A stretch of DNA of 6,305 bases, taken from the NCBI GenBank assembly GCA_028708195.1, contig JAQVZK010000141.1, positions 1 to 6,305 on the forward strand, in the 5' to 3' direction. Every line of letters begins with the position of its first letter. Position 1 is the first letter of the stretch. Shown in pieces: positions 1 through 5,618 of this stretch. The translations under genes and the position numbers were made by a program. The DNA comes from Desulfovibrio sp. Lineage in GTDB: Bacteria; Desulfobacterota; Desulfovibrionia; Desulfovibrionales; Desulfovibrionaceae. The notes under the pieces are model-generated. The model made no database searches. It saw nothing but the letters and a program-made list of their open reading frames with translations, and was not told where the DNA came from.

Positions 1-1127
1 CTTCCCCCCAGGAACAGGGCAATACATATCCTTGCCCAGTTGACCATTTTGGCCTGTGAGGCTTGGGGGGCAATAATGGTCAGAATGTTTCTGGTGAGAA
101 TGCCACTTACACCCAGGGCCACATCTGCCAAAACCAGCATACAGGTCAGCGCACCGGCAGCAGCGCAAAGCCCAACAATCCAGGGCGGCGCGTTGGCTAC
201 AATCATGCCCATAAACGCGTCGTCAGGGTTTTTCAGGCCGGGAACTGTCACCAGACAATAAAACGCCGCGGTGACCAAAAATGCATACATGAGCATGTAC
301 AGAGGCATGATGAGCTGGTTAAACCGGACAATCTTTTCTGACCCCCCGGAGAAGATGTACTGGAATATGAATGGAACCATATAAAGACCGAGCGATTGCA
401 CGATAATCGTGGAAATAACGAACGTGACATGCTTGTCAATGGGTTCCATTGGAATGGTAAGATATTCAGGATACTTAACCAAGGCTTCTCTAAAAATGCC
501 TTCTACGCCACCCGGCATGTGCGACGCAGCCAGCACACCGCCAATAATAATCGCCGACACCATAAGAAGGTCTTTCAAAATCGCCACATAGGCCGATCCT
601 TTCACGCCACACAGGCCTACATACATGAAGGCGATGACAGCCGAAAGGCATATGGCCGCATTGGTATTAATTTCCACGCCCAAATAGCGCAGAATGACGC
701 TAAGCCCAACAAACTGCATCTGTGCCCACGGCAGCAGAACCACCATGCTCAGGATTGCAATGATGAAGCCGAGCCATTTGGATTCAAAGCGCCAGGCAAA
801 AAAATCCCCCATTGTACTGGCATTGCTTACTTTACCTATACGCCAGATACGAGGGTTGATAAAATAGCCCACAGGATAGGCGAGCAAGATGTAGGCAATA
901 AACCAGACCACATAGCTGGAGCCTTTTGAATAAACAGCCCCCGGAACCCCGATCATGGTTCCGATGCCGTAAATTTCACCCAAGGTTATGAAAAAAAGGA
1001 GGAATCCGCCCAGACTCCGGCTGGCAACCAGGATATCATGAATATTGTTGGTGATGACACTTCTTTTGGCAAGAAATGCGAGAAATAGGGATAGAAGGAT
1101 GAAGAATGAGAAAACAAGAATTGTCAT
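1..1127 (-). CDS. Sodium:solute symporter (SSS) family permease, C-terminus beyond the left edge
   Basis: This is a secondary transporter of the inner membrane, with substrate unknown. Reading leftwards from ATG at 1127, the frame is open for 375 codons to the window edge with no stop. SSS proteins are usually about 460-550 residues, so the last helices are missing. The product is strongly hydrophobic, starting with MTILVFSFFILLSLFLAFLAKR (TM1) and followed by a Gly-rich TM2 region (GEIYGIGTMIGVPGAVYSKG, about residues 50-70). A later segment, CAAAGALTCMLVLADVALG (about 320-338), aligns with the SSS helix that ends in a ..LTRNI.. motif. In PutP and vSGLT this helix supplies the Ser/Thr-Ser pair of the Na2 sodium site; here the aligned pair appears to be Gly325-Ala326, so sodium coupling is not assured. 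The start overlaps the upstream small gene by ATGA. The family call is confident, the substrate is not. The nearby amidohydrolase suggests its substrate is what this carrier imports. Confidence 0.9.
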   Translation of the reverse strand, partial: MTILVFSFFILLSLFLAFLAKRSVITNNIHDILVASRSLGGFLLFFITLGEIYGIGTMIGVPGAVYSKGSSYVVWFIAYILLAYPVGYFINPRIWRIGKVSNASTMGDFFAWRFESKWLGFIIAILSMVVLLPWAQMQFVGLSVILRYLGVEINTNAAICLSAVIAFMYVGLCGVKGSAYVAILKDLLMVSAIIIGGVLAASHMPGGVEGIFREALVKYPEYLTIPMEPIDKHVTFVISTIIVQSLGLYMVPFIFQYIFSGGSEKIVRFNQLIMPLYMLMYAFLVTAAFYCLVTVPGLKNPDDAFMGMIVANAPPWIVGLCAAAGALTCMLVLADVALGVSGILTRNILTIIAPQASQAKMVNWARICIALFLGG

Positions 1128-1140
1128 GACTTACTCCCCC
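1124..1140 (-). promoter_or_regulatory. ATGA stop/start overlap with strong ribosome binding site for the permease
   Basis: The TGA of the small membrane protein (1126-1124) shares bases with the ATG of the SSS permease (1127-1125). A purine-rich GGGGGAG (1140-1134) lies 6 bases before that ATG, inside the upstream coding region. This arrangement usually gives translational coupling and fixes the permease start. It implies the two membrane proteins are made together. Confidence 0.8.
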
Positions 1141-1360
1141 TAATGCTGTCATCAGATGCTGGATCCTTGTTTTCTGGGTCTATCTTATAGCCTATATACA
1201 TACAAAGTGACGTGAGAGGGATGCACGAGAATAGCCAGAAATAGATGAATGGGAATCCAAGAATGAAAGGTTCTGCTCTGTTGTATAGTGGAAATGCACC
1301 TACAACAGCTAAATATGGTATCCCAAGATTTAAAACAAAAACCCAAAATCTTTTTTTCAT
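1124..1360 (-). CDS. Small two-helix membrane protein, DUF3311-like partner of the SSS permease
   Basis: This is a 78-residue protein. Two hydrophobic segments are visible, about residues 6-25 (WVFVLNLGIPYLAVVGAFPL) and 32-56, the second containing FILGFPFIYFWLF. A short polar tail rich in D, E, K and S follows. The pattern of a first helix, a charged turn with RAEP, then a GxPF..YFW helix resembles DUF3311 proteins, which are commonly encoded directly before SSS permeases. I judge family membership by eye only, and the alternative is the similar DUF997/YhdT group. I chose ATG at 1360 because GGAGG (1370-1366) precedes it by 5 bases; an upstream TTG start at 1411 has no such site. The gene follows the amidohydrolase by 72 bases with no visible terminator and overlaps the permease by 4 bases. 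A likely role is an accessory subunit or stability factor for the carrier, which is an inference. Confidence 0.75.
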   Translation of the reverse strand: MKKRFWVFVLNLGIPYLAVVGAFPLYNRAEPFILGFPFIYFWLFSCIPLTSLCMYIGYKIDPENKDPASDDSIRGSKS

Positions 1361-1432
1361 ACTTGCCTCCGGCAATAGAATATTGAGTATATGCTCTTGG
1401 TAACTCCGCAAAACTATGGAAATTGCACCAGG

Positions 1433-3040
1433 TCAGGCCTGATAGACCATGCGCCCACCGGTAAAGGTCATGTTGACGCGCACATCTCTCAAATTTTCGG
1501 CTGGAATGCTTTCAAGATTGTCAGAAAGCACCACGAAGTCAGCAAACCGGCCCGAGGCGATTTTGCCTCGGTCATGTTCTCCGCCGCAGCAAAGTGCGGC
1601 AGTGGTCGTATACGCCTTAAGGGCCTCAAGGGGAGTTATGCGCTGGTCAGGCCCCATAAGAATACCCCCGCTGCTTATTCTGTTGACGGCTGCATGCATG
1701 GCCCCCAAAGCGGTCACCGGCAGAACGGGCGTGTCCACATGCAGGGTAAAGGGCAGGTTCAGGCGCACGCTGCTCCCGGCGGGGTTGAGGCGTTCTGTGC
1801 GCTCTGGGCCAAGAAAAATCGCCGCGTGTCTGTCCCCCCATACTTCTATGTGGCGGGCAAAGAAACTGGGAATGATATCGCAGGCCTTCATCCGTTCTAG
1901 TTGGCTGTCAGAAGCGGTTTGCGCGTGGATAATCATGTGCCGCAGGTCTTTGTGTCCATAGTCTGAGATAGCTTTTTCAAAAGCCTGCAGTGCTGCTTCC
2001 ACTGCCCGATCGCCGTTGGCATGCATTGCAACCTGAATGCCGGTCTGATGGTGCAGGCCTACTATGGAGCAGATCTCTTCTTCAGAGAGCAGCAGTGTCC
2101 CTTTATGGCCGGGCCGGGTGTGGTAATCTTCAAGAAGTGCGCCGGTAAAACCTTGAATGGAGCCGTCAAGAAAAAACTTCAGGCCGCCAAGGGTGAGGTA
2201 ATCAGAACCAAAATGGTACAGCCCAAGCGGGCGTAGCGTGTCCATTATCTGTGGTAAAAACTGCAGATAAACCCTGGCGTTCAGACTATCCTCACGCATG
2301 AGATCAAGATAGCTGCGTGTGATCTGTTCTGCATCGCCACTGAGGCCGATGCCGCCATCCATAATTGTGGTAAAACCCTGGCTGTTGTAGACGGCTATGG
2401 CCCGACTCAAGTTGGAGCGGAGCTTGTCCGGAGAAGAAGTGGGCAGCCGGCCCATGGCTGCGATGGCTGCCATTTCGGCCAGATAGCCCGAGGGCAGACC
2501 GTCTTCACCCAGGCCCACTTCACCGCCATCAAATCTGGAATCTTTTGTTATGCCAAGAAGTTCAAGAGCCTTTGTGTTCCCGTAGGCGAAGTGGACGGAA
2601 ATATGGACGACAAAAACCGGTTTGTCCCTGCTGACCTCATCAAGATCGTGGCGGGTGAGGTGACGGTTGTCTGGAAGGCCAGAATCGTCATAACCGTACC
2701 CAAGTACCCATCCATCATTGTCGATACTGGCAGATGCCGCTCTGAGGGCCTTCAGCACGCCAGCAACGGACTTGTTGCTCAGGCCGCAATCCACTCGATC
2801 CAGACACTCGGCACAGGAGGAAAGATGGCTGTGTGTATCGATGAATCCCGGATAGACAACGCCCCCACACAAATCCACCTCAGTGGACCCGGGGCCGGCC
2901 GCACGGCGAACCTCGGCCAATGAGCCAACATGAAGAATGCGACCTGCTGCTGTACAAAAAGCCTCGGCCTTCAGCCCATCAGCACAAAAATGCGGAACAA
3001 TATCAGCATTGGTAAAAATGGTACGCGGCAGATTAGGCAT
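1433..3040 (-). CDS. YtcJ-like amidohydrolase (Amidohydro_3 family)
   Basis: This 535-residue metal-dependent hydrolase belongs to the amidohydrolase superfamily and is probably cytoplasmic. Visible landmarks are an N-terminal beta-sandwich part ending in VVYPGFIDTHSHL, with metal ligands His70 and His72. Lys288 in GGLKFFLDGS is the candidate carboxylated lysine, and the helix-strand motif QVAMHANGDRAVEAAL carries His340 and Asp344. His372 lies in MIIHAQ, Asp436 in LHVDTPV, and a C-terminal GKIASGRFADFVVL strand closes the sandwich. Characterised relatives hydrolyse amide or N-formyl bonds (NfdA N-substituted formamide deformylase is one), but substrate cannot be read from sequence. I chose ATG at 3040, preceded by GGAG (3049-3046) at 5 bases. 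The open frame continues upstream to 3124, but that start would lie upstream of the predicted sigma-54 promoter and its translation is not family-like. It is first in an operon with the small membrane protein and SSS permease. No signal peptide is evident with the chosen start. Confidence 0.93.
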   Translation of the reverse strand: MPNLPRTIFTNADIVPHFCADGLKAEAFCTAAGRILHVGSLAEVRRAAGPGSTEVDLCGGVVYPGFIDTHSHLSSCAECLDRVDCGLSNKSVAGVLKALRAASASIDNDGWVLGYGYDDSGLPDNRHLTRHDLDEVSRDKPVFVVHISVHFAYGNTKALELLGITKDSRFDGGEVGLGEDGLPSGYLAEMAAIAAMGRLPTSSPDKLRSNLSRAIAVYNSQGFTTIMDGGIGLSGDAEQITRSYLDLMREDSLNARVYLQFLPQIMDTLRPLGLYHFGSDYLTLGGLKFFLDGSIQGFTGALLEDYHTRPGHKGTLLLSEEEICSIVGLHHQTGIQVAMHANGDRAVEAALQAFEKAISDYGHKDLRHMIIHAQTASDSQLERMKACDIIPSFFARHIEVWGDRHAAIFLGPERTERLNPAGSSVRLNLPFTLHVDTPVLPVTALGAMHAAVNRISSGGILMGPDQRITPLEALKAYTTTAALCCGGEHDRGKIASGRFADFVVLSDNLESIPAENLRDVRVNMTFTGGRMVYQA

Positions 3041-3087
3041 GATGTCTCCATTCTTTGAAAGTTGATCCGCCCAAACTACTGGTGTTA

Positions 3088-3104
3088 AGCAACACATGTG
3101 CCAA
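3088..3104 (-). promoter_or_regulatory. Sigma-54 (-24/-12) promoter of the amidohydrolase-transporter operon
   Basis: Reading leftwards, TTGGCACATGTGTTGCT matches the RpoN consensus YTGGCACG-N4-TTGCW, with GG (3102-3101) and GC (3090-3089) separated by exactly 10 bases. Only the base after GGCAC departs from consensus. Transcription would start near 3077, leaving a leader of about 37 bases before ATG 3040. The spacer is an 8-base palindrome, CACATGTG. Such promoters need an ATP-dependent enhancer-binding protein; none is encoded in the window. The call is by inspection only. Confidence 0.75.
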
Positions 3105-3182
3105 ATTTTTAATATGAATATCATTTGTTTTTTTATGGAGTTACACTATGAAACTCTCTTGCTTTTCATCTCGTTGCGACTC

Positions 3183-3204
3183 ACTTGTGGGTTATATCAC
3201 ATTT
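3183..3204. promoter_or_regulatory. Candidate CRP/FNR-family operator
   Basis: The core TGTGG-GTTATA-TCACA (3186-3201) is one base off the classical TGTGA-N6-TCACA palindrome. The right half, TCACATTT, is identical to the ideal CRP half-site. It lies about 106-127 bases upstream of the predicted sigma-54 start site. A CRP, FNR or HcpR-like regulator is plausible, but which one, and whether it activates or represses, cannot be told. Confidence 0.4.
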
Positions 3205-3207
3205 GAG

Positions 3208-3231
3208 GTCAATTTTTGAGTTATAATTGAC
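3208..3231. promoter_or_regulatory. Inverted repeat, candidate activator (enhancer) site
   Basis: There are perfect 7-base arms, GTCAATT and AATTGAC, around a 10-base spacer, centred about 142 bases upstream of the predicted sigma-54 start site. Enhancer-binding proteins usually bind dyads at about 80-200 bases upstream, so distance and shape fit. It is AT-rich and short, so chance is possible. It abuts the CRP/FNR-like site. Confidence 0.35.
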
Positions 3232-3267
3232 TTATCACTTCCAAGAGTAATTACACATAAAACGACT

Positions 3268-3300
3268 GGAGTAGCCCCCACTTCGGCCGGACACTCCTCT
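3268..3300 (+). repeat. Probable left terminal inverted repeat of an IS3-family element
   Basis: The stretch TGGAGTAGCCCCCACTTCGG followed by CCGGACACTCC resembles the left ends of many IS3-family elements: TG at the tip, a run of C, then GGACAC about 20 bases in. It lies just upstream of an orfB remnant in the matching orientation. No matching right end was found, so the assignment rests on resemblance and position. Confidence 0.4.
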
Positions 3301-3307
3301 GACTGAG

Positions 3308-3577
3308 GATGGATGCGGGCCGGAGTTCATTTACGTCCAGCTTGCGGGTTGAGCTGAACAGCACGGAGTAGAGCTTGAGTTCATTCAGCCAGGAAAACCG
3401 ATACAAAATGTCTACGTGGAGCGTTTCAATCGTACTGTCCGCGACGAGATATTGAACTTTTATGTTTTCAGCAGGTTAAGCGGAGCAAGGGAGATCGCCG
3501 ACAACTGGATGTTTGAATACAACGAACAGAGGTTCCATGAGTTTCTGGGCAACCTGACCCCTGCGGAATTTGCCCTC
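3308..3577 (+). pseudogene. IS3-family transposase OrfB remnant (C-terminal part of integrase domain)
   Basis: The translated frame reads GPEFIYVQLAG, then an in-frame TGA (3350-3352), then AEQHGVELEFIQPGKPIQNV, YVERFNRTVRDE and, at the end, FLGNLTPAEFAL. These are the last blocks of the IS3 OrfB rve domain, including the catalytic Glu of YVERFN. The usual DNGPEF block is altered to GCGPEF, so the second catalytic Asp is lost. OrfA and the first two-thirds of OrfB are absent: the homology begins about 10 bases after the presumed left end of the element. After 3577 the frame stays open to a TGA near 3658 but no longer resembles a transposase. This is a dead, internally deleted copy. It carries no cargo and cannot move by itself. 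Confidence 0.82.
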
Positions 3578-3858
3578 TGTGGCAATTTCGCATGGCGGAT
3601 CCTGGCTCGATTTGTTATTCTATGGGCATGTATGGTTTTATTCACTTTTCCCCTTTGAACCCCAGTGCAAAAATGCTGTGGTAATTTCCCGTCAAGACAG
3701 ATAAAAAACAGGGAGATTTCTCGTGACGCGTAGCAGGCCAACCTTCGTTCTGCAGGCGTACATATGGAAAATACGTGTGGTTGCACAAAACTGTGCATTG
3801 CTGCTCATGCCGCAAGAAAACGTATTGTAATCCGTAAATCAAAGGACATTCGCCGCAT
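3578..3858. other. Gene-free spacer between IS remnant and manB
   Basis: No coding region is supported here. The transposase frame runs on to about 3658 without homology, and short frames from 3764 onward simply run out of frame into manB. The stretch holds an inverted repeat at 3782-3797 (listed separately) and AT-rich patches, but no convincing -35/-10 pair. A weak TTGAAC (3655-3660) with TGGTAA 18 bases later is the best I see, and I do not call it. The manB promoter presumably lies here or upstream. Confidence 0.5.
3782..3797. repeat. Short perfect inverted repeat upstream of manB
   Basis: TGCACA-AAAC-TGTGCA has 6-base perfect arms and a 4-base loop, ending 61 bases before the manB start codon. 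It could be an operator half-pair or a small RNA hairpin. It is not followed by a T-run, so it is not a typical terminator. Confidence 0.35.
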
Positions 3859-5274
3859 ATGCTTTTCTGCTTTAAAGCCTATGATATTCGTGGCCGGGTG
3901 CCTGATGCGCTTAACGCGCCCTTGGCCCATGCCTTGGGGCGGGCCGTTGTTGAGGTGTTTGGCGCACGTCGGGTTGCTGTGGGGCGCGATGCCCGCCTTT
4001 CCGGCCCTCTTTTGCGCGACGCCCTGACCAAGGGATTGATCGTCGCTGGCGCAAGCGTTACAGATATAGGCCTCTGCGGTACAGAAGAAATCTATTACGC
4101 CGCCGCCAACCAGCCCTTTGATGCCGGCATCATGATTACCGGCAGCCATAACCCGGCTGATGAAAACGGCTTCAAACTCGTGCGCGGCGGGGCCATCCCT
4201 GTGAGCGGTGATTCCGGCCTCTTCGCCCTGCGTGACCGGGTAAAAGACCTGCTTGCCGAGGCCCGCGCGCATGCTGCGGACGGCGCGCATGCCGAGGCCG
4301 GGGGCAGTGCGGCCCTGCACGAGGCGTCCTTTCGGGCCGACTACGTCCGCTGGCTGCTGGAGTACAGCGGGGCAACCCGGCTTGAACCGGTGGCAGGCCG
4401 CAAGCCGCTCAAAATTGTGGCAGACGCGGGCAACGGTTGCGCGGGCCTTGTGCTGCGGGATTTGATGGCAGCATTGCCCTTTGATTTCGTCAGCCTGCAT
4501 ATGGAGCCTGACGGCACATTCCCCAACGGTGTGCCCAATCCCTTGCTGCCAGAGCGCCGCGCCGCCACCGCCGCTGCCGTGCGCGAGGCAGGTGCAGACA
4601 TGGGTGTCGCCTGGGATGGCGATTTTGACCGCTGCTTTTTCTATGACAATGCAGGCAACTTTATTGAGGGTTACTACTGCATTGGCTTGCTGGCGCAAGA
4701 GCTGCTGCGCCGTGTTCCCGGCGGCAAGATTGTGCATGATACGCGGGTGTACTGGAATACCAGCGAGGTTGCACTGGCCGCCCATGGGCAGCCCATCATG
4801 GGCAAGACCGGGCACGCTTTCATGAAGGAGCGCATGCGCGCCGAAGACGCCTTGTATGGCGGCGAAATGAGCGCGCACCACTATTTTCGGGATTTTGCCT
4901 ACTGTGATTCTGGCATGCTGCCCTGGCTGCTTGTGGCGGGGCTCTTGCACCGCACGGGGTGTTCGCTGGCGGATCTTGTGGCGGAGCGCATGGCCGCCTA
5001 CCCCTGCAGCGGCGAGATCAACCGCCGCGTTCAGGACGCGCCCGGCCTCATGAAGCTTGTGCGTGACCAATATGCGGGCCATGCTGTTTATGAGGACAGC
5101 ATTGATGGCGTCAATCTTGAATTTGCAGACTGGCGTTTCAACCTGCGCATGTCCAATACTGAACCATTGTTGCGCCTGAATGTTGAAACCCGGGTAAACC
5201 GCGCTTTATTGGAAAGCAAGACAGAAGAAATTTTGCTGTTACTGAAAGAAAAAGGTGGGGCAGTGCCCGCGTAA
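3859..5274 (+). CDS. manB: Phosphomannomutase (ManB/CpsG type)
   Basis: This 471-residue enzyme interconverts mannose-6-phosphate and mannose-1-phosphate, the step before GDP-mannose. It is a complete member of the alpha-D-phosphohexomutase family and lines up from end to end with E. coli CpsG. It opens with CFKAYDIRG (4-12). The phosphoserine loop is TGSHNP with Ser96. The metal loop is DGDFDR with Asp253, Asp255 and Asp257. The sugar-binding loop is GEMSAHHYFRDFAYCDSGM (335-353), and the phosphate-binding loop is RMSNTEP (430-436). ATG 3859 is chosen because homology begins within four residues and no other in-frame start is close. The nearest Shine-Dalgarno-like AAAGGA (3841-3846) is rather far, 12 bases away. 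An Ala/His/Gly-rich stretch around residues 135-150 is encoded by near-repeated DNA and probably forms a variable linker. Downstream lie a broken manC and then rfbB, so this belongs to a capsule, LPS or exopolysaccharide locus. A dual phosphoglucomutase activity is possible. Confidence 0.95.
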   Translation: MLFCFKAYDIRGRVPDALNAPLAHALGRAVVEVFGARRVAVGRDARLSGPLLRDALTKGLIVAGASVTDIGLCGTEEIYYAAANQPFDAGIMITGSHNPADENGFKLVRGGAIPVSGDSGLFALRDRVKDLLAEARAHAADGAHAEAGGSAALHEASFRADYVRWLLEYSGATRLEPVAGRKPLKIVADAGNGCAGLVLRDLMAALPFDFVSLHMEPDGTFPNGVPNPLLPERRAATAAAVREAGADMGVAWDGDFDRCFFYDNAGNFIEGYYCIGLLAQELLRRVPGGKIVHDTRVYWNTSEVALAAHGQPIMGKTGHAFMKERMRAEDALYGGEMSAHHYFRDFAYCDSGMLPWLLVAGLLHRTGCSLADLVAERMAAYPCSGEINRRVQDAPGLMKLVRDQYAGHAVYEDSIDGVNLEFADWRFNLRMSNTEPLLRLNVETRVNRALLESKTEEILLLLKEKGGAVPA

Positions 5275-5422
5275 AAGATTTCTCATGTCCAAAAGAGCAG
5301 GAAAGCAGTGCTCTTGTAGCATGATTGCAGGCGGTGTGTTTTGCTTCAGGTTTCTGGCTGCTCGGGCGCAGAAATTTTGTCCTGCCCGCAAAATAATGGC
5401 GGCATATGTGAGAATTGAGAGG
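5275..5422. other. Spacer between manB and the manC remnant, with two small hairpins
   Basis: No gene is supported. Two inverted repeats are visible: AAGAGCA (5293-5299) with TGCTCTT (5309-5315) around a 9-base loop, and ATTTTG (5374-5379) with CAAAAT (5389-5394), also with a 9-base loop. Neither is followed by a T-run on the plus strand, so a Rho-independent terminator is not convincing. The first could weakly attenuate transcription leaving manB. Confidence 0.35.
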
Positions 5423-5512
5423 ATGCGCATACCGGATATTGTTCCTGTCATTCTGTGTGGTGGCGGCGGTACGCGCCTGTGCATCTGTTCACACCAGACT
5501 TTTTGCTGTTAA
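5423..5512 (+). pseudogene. manC: Truncated mannose-1-phosphate guanylyltransferase (N-terminal fragment)
   Basis: The 29-codon frame begins MRIPDIVPVILCGGGGTRL, which is the start of ManC/CpsB-type nucleotidyltransferases (normally IVPVILCGGSGTRLWPLSR). Immediately after GTRL the expected WPLSR is replaced by CICSHQTFCC and a TAA. A full ManC has about 460-480 residues, so more than 95 percent is missing and the remnant can have no catalytic activity. It sits directly after manB, the usual place for its pathway partner. I took ATG 5423 because family starts lie this close to the motif; the frame is also open upstream, with a possible ATG at 5396 and GTG at 5408. Family identity rests on about 16 residues, but VPVILCGGGGTRL is characteristic. 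The tail SHQTF may be a decayed SRxxF, which would put the break slightly later, near 5500. Confidence 0.72.
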
Positions 5513-5618
5513 ATAAAATGATCAAGGTTGCAGAAAACATGCTAAAAGCGCTCATACCCGGCATTGCCGGACGAACTGTATTGAAAGACGCTTTATGTCG
5601 CTATTCAAGGATCACGCC
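5513..5618. other. Spacer between manC remnant and rfbB
   Basis: There is no recognisable remainder of manC in any frame I could read. A small GC-rich hairpin, CCGGC-ATT-GCCGG (5558-5570), is present without a T-run. A 38-codon frame from ATG 5518 reads into the rfbB start but has no ribosome binding site and no known family. No clear promoter is visible, so rfbB may depend on read-through from manB. Confidence 0.4.

Noticed and set aside
63..929. Plus-strand open frames of 92 and 177 codons
   Set aside because: They are antisense to the SSS permease, which is open over the whole stretch with clear transmembrane character. Their products are basic and His/Asn-rich without motifs.
3041..3124. 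N-terminal extension of the amidohydrolase (28 residues, start at 3124), slightly signal-peptide-like
   Set aside because: It would begin upstream of the predicted sigma-54 promoter and lacks the well-placed GGAG that precedes ATG 3040. Homology starts only after 3040.
3222..3227. TATAAT on the plus strand as a -10 box of a divergent promoter
   Set aside because: There is no acceptable -35 hexamer 16-18 bases upstream, and the hexamer is part of the AT-rich dyad.
3805..5082. Long open frame (425 codons) on the minus strand across manB
   Set aside because: It is antisense to an intact, family-typical phosphomannomutase. Its translation is rich in His, Ala, Gly and Arg with no recognisable domain, a normal shadow in GC-rich coding DNA.
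5293..5315. Hairpin after manB considered as a Rho-independent terminator
   Set aside because: The 7-base stem is followed by GTAGCATG rather than a T-run. It is kept only as a small inverted repeat.
5464..5471. GGCGGTAC resembling the ops element (GGCGGTAG) of JUMPstart sequences
   Set aside because: It is one base off and is the codons for the Gly-Gly-Thr of the ManC motif, so coding constraint explains it.
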